NCBI GenBank assembly: GCA_001599815.1
Contig: BCIA01000002.1
Coordinates: 248,001-312,000, forward strand
Direction: 5' to 3'
Source: Furcasterigmium furcatum
Lineage: Eukaryota > Ascomycota > Sordariomycetes > Glomerellales > Plectosphaerellaceae
Length of the DNA stretch: 64,000 nucleotides
Shown one piece after another: positions 1-9,941 of this stretch; the stretch's first letter is position 1, and every line of letters begins with the position of its first letter. A program made the translations under genes and the position numbers. Under the pieces are notes generated by a model, which was not told the origin of the DNA, did no database searches, and saw nothing but the letters and a program-made list of their open reading frames with translations.

Positions 1-1586
1 AGGGGTAATAATAGGGGTTCACGGGGCATGCGAGAGGGTGCCGGCGAGGGCCTTCACGGGGGCTTCACGAGGTGCCTCACGGGGAGCTTCACAGGGGGCT
101 TTGCGCGGCATGCCGGTCGAGGAAACGACGACCGCCCTTGGACAAATCTTGTCGAGCAGAATGTAGGTCAAGCCTTGGAGAGCTGACATGGTCTCCCCCT
201 TTTGTCCCAGAGAGACAGAAGCATGGCTCTCCTCGATCCAGGGGCTTATGATGTGTCTCTCTTGTGGTTCAAGAAAGAGAACCATATATCGTCACTCTCC
301 GGCTCTTTTCTTAAGCAAATCAAGACACTCCCCATACTTAAGGACCTCAAAAGAATAACTTTCTTCTCTTTTAGAGCTTAGTTAGTATTTCTCCCTCTTT
401 TCCTCACGGAATGAAACACACTGACTTACTCTGTGGTGGTTTGAAAAACATTGAATGCGACTTACATCCGTCTCTCAAGACGTTGGCAGGACTGGACGTT
501 ACTTAGATCAGGTGAAAATAACATTCAGACTTCACAGAGCTCAGGTGACTAAGGAGTAGGAGCATACTTTGACGTAGAAACAAGCTGTGATGCCCCGGTG
601 CGAAGTTATGCCGTCCGATGTTTCTCCGGGGCAAGGTCTGTATGTCAGTGTCCAAGATGTCGTACACGTCAAAGAACCAAAGGACCGGGGAGACATTACG
701 CCTACATAACGGTCATATCTTAGTGTAAGCAACGCGACAGGTGCAAGTGCGTCGTGACCGGAGCGGCAATGCCAGATGCTTGCCACATTGTCCCGTTCGC
801 CTGGGCCAAGGGCGCGAGAAACACAGGCATCACTGCGATGCTCTTGATACACTTTATCTTACTACAGTAGAGCGTGGCGAGGCACCATGGCTGAGTTTTC
901 GTTGCCCACACCAGTCGGCGTTTCCCGCTAACATGATTCCCAGTCGTCCAGGCGAGGTTCACAGAAGCGCAAAAAGCACAGGTCGCAGCGCTCTCCATCT
1001 CCCGACGGAGGCAGTGTCCTACCAGGACATTCAAACTGGACGAGTCCCATCAACACCAGGTCCCACTCTAACCCAGTGTGCCCTCATTGTGATGGGAAAG
1101 CCTGAGTCTCGAGTCCCTATTGATCTGGCTGTACTACTTTCCACCTGCTCGCAAATGCAAAGACCATGTCAACACCGCACATCGACCATCATACGACCAT
1201 CCTCCTTGAATATTATGCCGTTGCTTGCTTACCTAAGAACTTCGGGCGGCTTTCATCGCCGCGAAATAGGGGTCCCTAGCTGTGACGAAGGCCCACGGAC
1301 CCTCCCAGTCAAGGTGAGATTGGGGTTTATGCGGTGCTGCGACGACACGGCACTTGATTCGCCCTCTATACGAACTGGGGCCCCGCCGGCTTTGCATCCC
1401 GCCTGGCCTTATATTCTGACCCGACACTCGAGTCTCGCACGCTCATCAGCAACTCGCTCAGCGCTCGTTTGAACTGCCAATTACGGTCAAACTGGGCGGC
1501 AGAAGCCTCACCTCCGCGCCCCTGCCTATCTTGTCACCACATGTTTGAGAGCCTGGCTGCAAGCCAAGGATCACCCGCAAGCCCAC
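1..1586. other. Intergenic or degenerate stretch without a supported gene
   Basis: Several reading frames of 60-243 codons are open here on both strands, but they overlap each other, lack any domain I recognise, and have no splice sites joining them into a plausible protein. The longest (741-1472, plus) ends just before the regulator gene and reads as translated non-coding sequence. A frame at 541-852 on the minus strand is cysteine-containing but has no signal peptide. The part from about 290 to 520 is AT-richer than the rest. A short 12-bp tandem repeat lies near the left edge and is listed separately. Confidence 0.55.
49..109. repeat. Degenerate 12-bp tandem repeat, about five units
   Basis: Units of the form GCTTCACGGGGG repeat about five times with one to three substitutions each. 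On the minus strand an open frame (19-285) translates them as a four-residue repeat built on Glu-Ala-Pro-Arg. I do not think that frame is a gene. Confidence 0.6.
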
Positions 1587-3238
1587 ATGCGACTAATCCC
1601 GGAAGGCCAGCGGAAACGGGCTCAGAAGCCCAAGACAACGACGGGCTGCAGAACTTGCAAGTGAGTCAGACTCCAGAAACCCGTTCATCCACCTCTAGAC
1701 CTCGCTCGTAGCTGACCAGCTCAAGGCGGAGGCGAGTTAAGTGCGACGAAGCCAGGCCCTCGTGCTGCCGATGTGTCAAATTCGGCGTAGAGTGCGAAGG
1801 ATATGCCACCAAGGTAGCCCGGTATGAGAGGGAGCCTGCAAGAGCCCTCGTACCTCTCGCTCCTCGAAAGACACCAGATACGCCCTCGGGGGCAAGGTTC
1901 CAGAACCAGGCCGACTACGCATACTTTGAGCACTTCCGGCTGAGGACCGCGAACGGAATAGCAGGGCCGTTCCGGGGCAAGTTATGGACCCGTACCGTCT
2001 TGCAGGCATGCCACGACGAGCCGGCCATCCGCGCCCTGGTCACCTCGATCGGCGCGCTTGAGCTCGCTTACGATGACACCCGAACAGCCGCTCAGGGCCT
2101 GGACCTGCAGGGTGAGACGCCCAAGGCGCACAAGCTGCACGCCCTAGCGCAGTACGGCAAAGGCCTCGGTGGCGTGCAGAACATCGCCCGGTCCGGGAGC
2201 CCCGGCGCTCTTCGCAAGACCCTCATCGCCTCGATCCTCATCTACTGCTTCGAGAACATGTACGGCGGGGTCAACACCGCCAGCTTGCATGCCATCAATG
2301 CGATACAATGCATGAAGAAGGAACTTGCGCGGTACAACCGCGCTTACTGCCACATTCGCAGCGAGTCCCCCACGCCCGACCTCGAAGACGACCTCGTCGC
2401 TGAGTTCGTCCGTCTGGATCGCTGCCTGTCCGGACGCCCAGCCACGTGGAACACCAACCAGCTCTACGGGTTTGCCCTGGACTGTGATTTCTCCCAGGCG
2501 GACGTACCGGCCGTGTTTTCAGATGTCGAGGAAGCGCGGAACTATTTTGAGCACCTCTCCTTCATGGACATGCCGAGTCTGATAGGAATATGGGCCGCGA
2601 CGTTGGGAAACCAGCGAGAGATCGTCCATATCCCGGCGTCCATGGTGGCCGGCTGCAAGCGAATGGACCTGAACTACCATCGCTGGCTCGCTGCATTCAA
2701 GCCGATTCTCCGCCGCGCCAAGGCTTCTCAGACGAAGGACCGGCCGCCTATTTTCGAGTACACGCTCCAGTTGAAGACTCTCGCGGGGATCGTGACGTCT
2801 CAGGTGATATTATCGATTTTTCAGAAGCCCGGCGACACACCCACCCCGACGCGGAATCTGGCCAGGGACTGCAAAAGCGCCATTGACCTGTCAAGGCTAA
2901 TCTCCGCCCAGCCAGACTTTTCTCGAGGTTTCGTGTGGGACAACAGCGTGGTCACCTCACTCACTTCAATCATCATGCTCGCGCCGAAGGTCGCCTTACG
3001 CAGGGAGGCTCTGGAGCTATTGAGATCCATGGTGCCAAGGCGGGAGAACCTGTGGGACAGCGTCTCGCTCGTAAAGCTAGGGCAAGAAGCATTACAATGG
3101 TGCCCGACGGATGACATTAGCTACTTCAAGAACCTGAGGGTCCTAGACCCGGATTATAGGGCCAGCACTCGAGATGACAGACGCGGACTCGTCTCGGCTG
3201 CTTTCCCTCTCGAAGACTGTCGGCTGTACTTTGTATGA
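1587..3238 (+). CDS. Zn2Cys6 fungal transcription factor
   Basis: Two exons, 1587-1660 and 1726-3238, joined over a 65 bp intron (GTGAGT..AAG) that splits the zinc cluster; product 528 aa. The acceptor at 1725 was chosen because it alone gives canonical spacing: cysteines 21, 24, 31, 38, 41 and 48 (C-x2-C-x6-C-x6-C-x2-C-x6-C), followed by a basic stretch. The start at 1587 is the only ATG between the upstream in-frame stop and the cluster. After residue 85 the protein resembles the alpha-helical middle region of fungal regulators with an N-terminal cluster (YFEHFR motif, then helices of the Fungal_trans_2/DUF3468 type). It should act in the nucleus as a DNA-binding regulator. Targets cannot be read from sequence. 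The nearest metabolic genes are the rhamnosidase and sugar transporter 3-8 kb downstream, but a link is only a guess. Confidence 0.88.
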
Positions 3239-4283
3239 CCAATGTAAAAGAAGAATTTTTGCATCAGACGCGGAACACTTGGTGTTGTATCTAGACGATC
3301 TAGTTTGAAGAACTATTGCTTGAAACATGCGTCTAAGCTAAATGTATGCCATGAATTGAGGTCCAAGGTTGCGACCTTGTTTTTTGATAAGAGCGAGCCA
3401 TCCAAAGAATTGAAGTCAAAGCCTGCCATCCTCTATGGGAATCGGGTAACTAGGTCCTCCATATAGAGTATGGTAGTCCCTGTACCGCGCCGCTCTAGCC
3501 TCCTACGCTGCCTTCTAAGCGTGGGGATTCTACGCGTTTAGGTAAGCACCGTACGCGCCAGCCAGCACGTTGTTCTTGTTGTCGTTGAAGAAGCGCTGGC
3601 CAGCAATGGCGGTGCTGCACATATGGGGAGGGGTCCTCTTGCCGCCACACGTCCTTCCGGGCCAGATGCAAGAGTTGGTAGCCAGGTGGCGGAGATGAGG
3701 AGTGGTGAAACGGCCGGAGAACCGTTGGGCGATACGATGCTGGTAGTTACATAAAGCGGCACCGGCGGAGCCATAACAGCCGAGGCTGACACACTGTCGG
3801 GGCTGCACCAAGAAGGTGCTGTCCCTCATGCCATCGAGTCTACGCCAGAGCCAGTTCATCTCATAGCCATCCATACACTATTGCTACTTACAGCTGAACT
3901 GCCAGGGCTACTGAGTTGGGCCTTCTTACCTTTGCCTGCAGTCAAGCTACCTAGGTAGGCTAAGACTGGAAAATATTTGCGGTCTCATCATCTGGCAGGA
4001 GGTCGTGGACCAACTGGGTTATTTGGTCACGCATGAGAAGCAGGTCCGTTGCACGAGATGGGCCATTCTGATAGATGGTAGCCAAATACTCATCCCTTGT
4101 CAGTCTCCCAACAGCGGCCAGGTTATCAGCAAAAGCTCTCGCAGATTTGTTAATCAAGTACCAGGACCACCCTCTGTAATGGATCAAAGATAAAGATGCT
4201 GTCTTATTCTGTTGTCACTAGTGCAATGAAAAGTTTGGCGGTCATTCAAAGGGCCCAAGGAAGCCTCTGCTGTGCGCTGGGAC
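3239..4283. other. Intergenic stretch with gene remnants
   Basis: Apart from the cysteine-rich fragment at 3530-3874, the minus strand has a 75-codon open stretch at 3960-4187 that begins at a splice-acceptor-like CATTACAG and lacks an ATG. About 60 bp upstream of it, a short ATG frame (4241-4200 on the minus strand) encodes a hydrophobic start resembling a signal peptide, but it runs into a stop. The pieces cannot be spliced into one frame by consensus sites, so this may be a decayed gene. Confidence 0.35.
3530..3874 (-). pseudogene. Cysteine-rich secreted-protein-like fragment
   Basis: An open frame of 114 codons with six cysteines. The arrangement (C-x4-C, then a small hydrophobic run and LCN, later an AGQRF motif and NNVLAGAYG near the C-terminus) resembles small secreted fungal proteins that combine a Cys-x3/4-Cys..LCND segment with a C-terminal GQxF..NNVxV segment. 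No signal peptide is present at its own ATG, and no upstream exon supplying one could be joined, so I call it a fragment or decayed copy. It could also be the last exon of a gene whose first exon I failed to find. I do not recognise a named family. The following gene on the same strand is 410 bp away. Confidence 0.3.
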
Positions 4284-5423
4284 CTAGAGGGCTGCGACGA
4301 CGGCCACGCCCGCAAGGAGAGCACCAGCCACAGCCCACAGGCTGTGCGTGGCGATGCTAGAAGCCGCCGAACCACCATCTCCGCCATCCTCTGTCTGGCT
4401 ATCACCACCATGGATGTAGACCAGCCAGGGTTGCCAGCCCCAGCCTGTAAAGTTCGCGTCTTTCTCCCACTCGAGCTTGCTCCAGACAGTCCTGTTCGTG
4501 AAACCAGTCGGCTGGCCCTCCGCATCAAACGTCCATGTATCCGTGGCCAAGGCAGGCGTCTCGCCGGTAGTGATGGCGGGCCAGAATTCGAGGGTGTGTG
4601 TAAGCGTTTGGCCCTCGAACTCCCACGTCTCGGCTGTAACAGAGGGCGACTGCTCCACGGTGCTGTACTCTTCCTCCCAACGGTACGACGAGCCGATAGA
4701 TTGGCTTATCCAGGAGTCGGTTTCGATGGAGTTGAAAGGTACATCGCTGCGTCCAGTAACGCAGCCCTCGACGCCTGATAGCGACGAAGGGGCAAAGCTC
4801 ATGGTGCAGCCATCGTAGTACGGGTTGGCAGTCCATCCGCTATGATTCAGTGGTCAGTCCGCGTTGCGAGGCGAGGGGACGCTGCGAACGTCGTTTGGCG
4901 AGCAGGGGAGGCGGACGAACCTGGGACAGCAGATGACGGCAGTCTCTTCGGGACCAAGGGCGGACGTGATCATGTTCGGGGCGAAGTTGCGTGGTGGGTT
5001 TATGTCTGGGGGCTCGTTGACATCCCAAGTGACTGTTCTCGTTTCCGTTGCCCCGGACGGAGAGAAGATGCCATCGATGGAGGCGGTGCCGTCACTCATC
5101 GCGGCCACGCCGACTGTTGTCCACCCGGACGGACAGTCGGACGCAGGCGAGTAGTACGGCTGTTGTGACCGAGCCCCCTCGGCGCCCGCCTCGATGCCCT
5201 CCGCGAGTGTATCCCCGTGAGGGAAACACTCGGACTTGAATCTGCTGCCGTTGCAGTTATTCGCTCCATAAAGCATTACGCCAACGCCTCCGTGGCCGAC
5301 TGGCCCGACTCCATGAGGGCCATTCTTCCAGTCGGTGGCGCAGGTGTCAGGGGCCGTGAAGGTGGTGGTGACCGCTCCGAGGTTCGTGAGCGTCAACCGA
5401 CCGGCGATGGATGTGGTAGGCAT
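4284..5423 (-). CDS. Cys-containing surface protein with C-terminal membrane anchor
   Basis: Two exons on the minus strand, 5423-4921 and 4839-4284; the 81 bp intron (GTTCGT..ATAG) restores a CCPSGWTANPYYDGC motif typical of this fungal protein type. Product 352 aa. The first half carries the segment TTTFTAPDTC, found in many fungal cell-surface proteins, and spaced cysteines (including a CCP motif). The C-terminal 25 residues are hydrophobic and follow a Gly/Ser/Asp-rich spacer, fitting a single membrane anchor. No clear N-terminal signal peptide is seen from the chosen ATG; the frame stays open upstream, but that extra sequence looks like untranslated leader with a TGAG repeat. Related fungal proteins are unnamed, so the function is unknown. 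Confidence 0.7.
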
Positions 5424-6230
5424 GTTGGCGTCGTGAATGAGTGAGTGAGTGAGTGTAGTACGCTTGAGGCGGATCAGTGGGAGAACTTGCTCAAATCTTA
5501 TACTATTGGTGCGCCAAACAAACATCATACCATGTTGGTTCATCGGTTGCGGCACAGTTGGCGATTTGAGGCCCGGGCCTCTGGGCGCGTAGCGGTCCTC
5601 AATAACCGCGCCTCAATTTCACGTACCAAGCACGCCAAGTGCCCGAAATAGTAGGAGCATCACTCGTGACTATCGTCGCCGTCCAAGTTTTGCAGAGGTG
5701 GCCGGTTGCCGGCTGGGCGCGACAGTGCTCATCCCCTTTTCTGCTTGCCAGCCGTCAACCAGCTAATATCCAGCTATTGCCAGCTGGCCATACAGTGTTT
5801 TCCCCTGATTGGATACACAGGGAAAAAGGGGTCGGCCATTAGCATCCAGGGCCGAATAAGTAATAGGGTTTACTACTTAGATCCTATATTCTAGCATATT
5901 TTATCTACCTTAACCCTTTTATTTCTTACTTACTATAATATAATAGTTACTATAATCTAACCCCGCTTAAAGATCATCGCCTCAACCGGCAACAAATCCA
6001 TTAACACTAAAACGCCCCTCTTCAAGTTAATCCACTATAACGCGAGCGGTCTATGTCCTAGGCGGGCCCGCGGAGAGCTCGGGTTAATGATGCCGCGGGA
6101 TGAGGATGCCCCCCGGCCATTTATTTAGCTGAGTCGCACTTCCACAGTTCCAACCCGGATCTGGGCTGATGCATTCGTCCCTATGAACTAGGGAACTGAG
6201 GAATTCTACACAAATCTCCTGCCTGATACG
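5424..6230. other. Divergent promoter region with an AT-rich patch
   Basis: This lies between the surface-protein gene (minus) and the rhamnosidase gene (plus). From about 5860 to 5965 the sequence turns strongly AT-rich, with many TA steps, against GC-rich flanks. That composition is what repeat-induced point mutation leaves in degenerate repeats in this fungal class, though no element can be identified. Confidence 0.5.
5438..5455. repeat. (TGAG)n microsatellite in the leader of the surface-protein gene
   Basis: Four to five copies of a 4-bp unit lie about 15 bp upstream of the ATG at 5423 (minus strand), in the presumed 5' leader. Confidence 0.7.
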
Positions 6231-8987
6231 ATGGCGAGTATCTTCGATGTGCGTTTCGAGCATTACCGCGCCCCCAACACTCTGGGCGTGGACGATGCAG
6301 CGCCCCGGCTGTCATGGAAGCTGCAGGACGCCGGGCGCGCGTTTGAGTTGTCTGGCTTCGAGGTAGAGTGTCTTCGCGCTCTGCCATCGCAGGCGGAGCC
6401 GACTACGCATATCACCAAGGTCTCCTCGAGCTCCACGACTTTTGTTACTTGGCCATTTGAGCCGCTGGCACCCAGGGAGAAGATCTCGGTCCGCGTCAGG
6501 GCCCACTGCAAGCACGGCGACACGACGACCAGCTGGAGTGAACCGGTGCATCTGGAGACCGGCCTGCTGGACCGCAAAGACTGGGGTTGCCATCGGATTG
6601 CGGCACCATGGGGCCCGGGAACGAAGGGGCCAGACCCGGAGCAGCTCTATCGGAAAGCCTTCCGGCTGCGCAGCGGCATCATCAGCCAAGCTCGTCTCTA
6701 TGTCACGGCCCAAGGCGTGTATGAGGCGGAAATCAACGGACAGCGAATCGGCGACTACTTCTTGGCCCCTGGTTGGACGAGCTACGACGGCCGGCTGCAG
6801 TACCAGACGTATGATGTGACGGGGGCGCTGGCCGAGGGTAGCGACAACTGTGTAGGCGTCAGGGTTGCGGAGGGCTGGTTCTCCGGGCGCATCGGCTTCG
6901 AGGGCGGCCACCGCAATATTTGGGGTCCTCACACTGCCCTGTTACTGCAGCTCGAGGTCACCTTTGCGGACGGCCATTTCGAGACTGTGGTCTCGGACAC
7001 CTCTTGGACCGTCACGAAGGGCCCCATCAGGCAGGCGGAGATTTACGACGGAGAAAAGTACGACGCCACGCAAGAGATCCCGTTCTGGTCGACCGCTTCA
7101 ATGCCTGCGTCTGGGCACATGTGGGAGCCGGTGTTGCTGCTTGAGCCCCTGCCCGCGTCAACCTCGCTTGTCGCGGGGTGTGCAGGACCTGTGCGCCGGG
7201 TGGAAACCGTTCAACCGGTGGGAACAATCACCACCCCCACCGGCAAGACGATCATCGACTTTGGCCAGAATCTTGTGGGGTATTTACGTCTCAAGGGTGT
7301 CAAGGGTCCACGGGGCCACAGGATCACTCTGCGGCACGCCGAAGTGCTGGACGCCGGCGAGCTTGGAACCCGACCGCTGAGGATCTGCAAGGCCACGGAC
7401 GAGTACACCCTGAAAGGAGCCGAGGAGGGCGAGAGCTATGAGCCCAGATTTACGTTTCACGGGTTTCGATACGCGGAGATCGACAACTGGCCCGGACAGA
7501 TTGGCCGGGCGGCCGTCGAAGCCATAGTATGCCACACCGATATGGCTAATGCCGGCGACTTTACGTGCTCCGACCCTCTGCTCAACAAGCTCTACAAGAA
7601 CGTGCGCTGGAGCACGAGGGGGAATTTCCTCTCGGTCCCGACGGACTGCCCGCAGAGGGACGAAAGGCTTGGCTGGTCCGGTGATCTGGCGCTTTTCGCC
7701 CCGACGGCGGTGCTGGTCTATGACTGTTTTAATATCGTCCAGAACTGGCTCGTTGATCTGGAGTATGATCAGCGCGTTCTGGACGGTGTGCCGCCCATGG
7801 TCAGCCCCAACGCAACCTTGCCCGACGCAAAGTGGTGCAGGAGGGTGCCCTGCGCTATCTGGCATGATGTCACGATTCTCGCGCCGTGGTCCCTGTATCA
7901 GGAAACAGGGGATGTACGCATATTAGACCGGCAGTATGACAGCATGATGACCTGGATGAGGGTCCTGCCGAAGGGAAAGACCCGGCTGACGCACCTGTGG
8001 GATCCAGCACCGTTCCAGCTTGGGGTATGTTTCTTCTTCTTCGTTACTTAACACTGTTGCTAATGAGTTCCCCCGCAGGACTGGCTCGATCCTGCGGCTC
8101 CCCCCGACGAGCCGTGGAAAACGGCGACAAACGCCAGGATGATCGCCAACATGTTCCTGATCCAGAGCTTAGGGCTAATGGACAAAATCTCAGGCATTCT
8201 AGGCAAGAAGGCCGAGAAGGCGTACTTCGAATCCGAGGCCAAGGCAGCGAGAGCTGAGTTCCACGACGAATACGTGGCCCGTAACGGACTCATCGTGTCA
8301 GACAGTCAGGCCGCTTACGCGCTGGCCATTTGTTTTGGGCTCCTGGACCCCCAACAACAGGAACGAGCGGCTACGCGGCTCGTCGAGCTCGTGAGGAAGA
8401 ATGAGTTCAAGATTGGCACGGGATTCGCGGGCACGCCGTACCTCTGCGAAGCGCTCGCCTTGACGGGCCACACCCAGGTGGCGTACGCCATGTTGCTAGA
8501 AAAGGGGTGTCCGTCGTGGCTTTATCCGGTCACCATGGGGGCGACGACCACGTGGGAGAGATGGGACAGTATGCTACCCGACGGGTCTATTAACCCGGGC
8601 GAGATGACCTCGTTCAACCATTATGCGTTTGGTGCCGTGGCCAAATTTTTGTATGAGAGGATTGCGGGCCTTCAGCGGCTCGAGCCTGGCTGGGCGAAAA
8701 TTCGCATCGCGCCGGCGATGGGGGCTGAGTTTACGAGTGCGTCGGCGTCGCACGAGACACCGCATGGCAGGGTGTCTTGCGCATGGCAGATGACATCATG
8801 CGGCCGGGGCACTTCTCAGTCTTTTACAATCTGTGTTTCTGTTCCCCATGGCGTGAGCGCGGAGGTTGTCCTGCCTTGCGGTAGGGAAGGAGAGGTCAGG
8901 ATGGTGGGTGCTGGCGAGTGGACATTTCAGTCGGATTTTGAAAGGGAGTACACATGGCCTGTTCTCCCGCTTCCTCCCAAGTCGTAG
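6231..8987 (+). CDS. GH78 alpha-L-rhamnosidase, intracellular type
   Basis: Two exons, 6231-8024 and 8079-8987, with a 54 bp intron (GTATGT..CGCAG); product 900 aa, normal for the family. The enzyme cleaves terminal alpha-L-rhamnose from plant glycosides or pectin fragments. The order is the usual one: N-terminal beta-sandwich domains (about 1-330, including a GWTSYDGRLQYQTYD segment), a concanavalin-like domain, the (alpha/alpha)6 catalytic barrel (about 410-770) and a C-terminal beta domain. The motif CPQRDERLGWSGD holds the presumed general acid Glu478, and TTTWERW holds the presumed base Glu758, by analogy with characterised GH78 enzymes. There is no signal peptide, so it probably acts inside the cell on imported rhamnosides. 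The MFS sugar transporter about 950 bp downstream on the same strand fits that idea. Confidence 0.93.
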
Positions 8988-9361
8988 TTTAGCTGGTAGT
9001 TACGAGACATGGGGAAGATGAAGAAAACACTGGAGCATATCCTGACCAGACTCACTAATCCGGAACGGTGGTGACCTCGGGCTTCGGTGTGTTAGAAAGC
9101 GGTTACTGTCTAATGACCAGGGCTTCGGTCTGTAGACGCGCGTTCTCGAGGCTTCTCGAGGTCGGTCATGATTCTGGTGTGGACATCTTACTCTGTTTGT
9201 CCGTCGGGAATTGGATGCGGATTTGGAGCTTAGTTTGAACCCCTAATCAATGCAACGAGATTTCAATGCACGGAACCCCTAAGTTGGATTCTGAGGACTG
9301 TTGTGGGGTTCTTCGGAAAGGAAACCGAGAAATGAGGTTGACGAGAAACTTTCTGGCGAAA

Positions 9362-9398
9362 GTCGTCGTCGGAGAACGAGTCGGAATTGACGATGTTG
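9362..9398. repeat. 37-bp direct repeat, copy 1
   Basis: Identical over 37 bases to 9462-9498, with start points exactly 100 bp apart. It begins GTCGTCGTCGG and ends GACGATGTTG. Confidence 0.9.
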
Positions 9399-9461
9399 TG
9401 GCGAGAAGCCTTCTGGGGTGAGAGCTAGCCTTTATGGGAATAGGTCAGCCACTCTAGCGTC

Positions 9462-9498
9462 GTCGTCGTCGGAGAACGAGTCGGAATTGACGATGTTG
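9462..9498. repeat. 37-bp direct repeat, copy 2
   Basis: Second copy of the repeat at 9362-9398. It is preceded by one extra CGT triplet, and the following sequence differs between the copies, so the identity ends sharply. Confidence 0.9.
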
Positions 9499-9941
9499 CT
9501 CCCCATCGACCCACCTGCCATCTATGCGACCTAGACAGAGCCGACTTATGGTTCCACGTAAGGCGAGGGGGCCATCCTGCTAAGACCTTCACAGCTGACT
9601 TAAACACATATTCACATACCATGCCATCCCCGTGGGGACCGGGGATACTAGTCAAGCGCTACCAGGGGCACTTGTGCGGGGAATGACCAGCTGGTCTAGA
9701 TTTCATGGAGTCCCGAGTCGGTTAGCGATGGCATCCCCTAGTTCACGACTGGGGTCGTCCGAAGCCGATGGGGGACTAAGTGCACCTCTTCCTCGTGACA
9801 TTGACAAGATCGCACCGTCCAGCTCGCGCCATCTCCCTCCGAAGCCGCATATATTACATCCGTCCTCCCGGCGGCATTGTTCGTTGCACCAGCACGGTAT
9901 CCCCCGCTTCACCCGCTCTTCAGTGCCCCCCCAAGATCAGA

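Larger units (their letters stand above)
8988..9941. other. Intergenic stretch with a spaced direct repeat; sugar transporter promoter
   Basis: No coding frame is supported. The stretch contains a 37-bp perfect direct repeat (separate entries) and two short GGGCTTCGGTSTG copies near 9079 and 9120. The last 150 bp before the transporter ATG are CT-rich, as is common in fungal promoters. Confidence 0.55.

Noticed and set aside
741..1472. 243-codon open frame on the plus strand
   Set aside because: No domain, composition like translated non-coding DNA, overlaps minus frames, and ends before the real ATG of the regulator.
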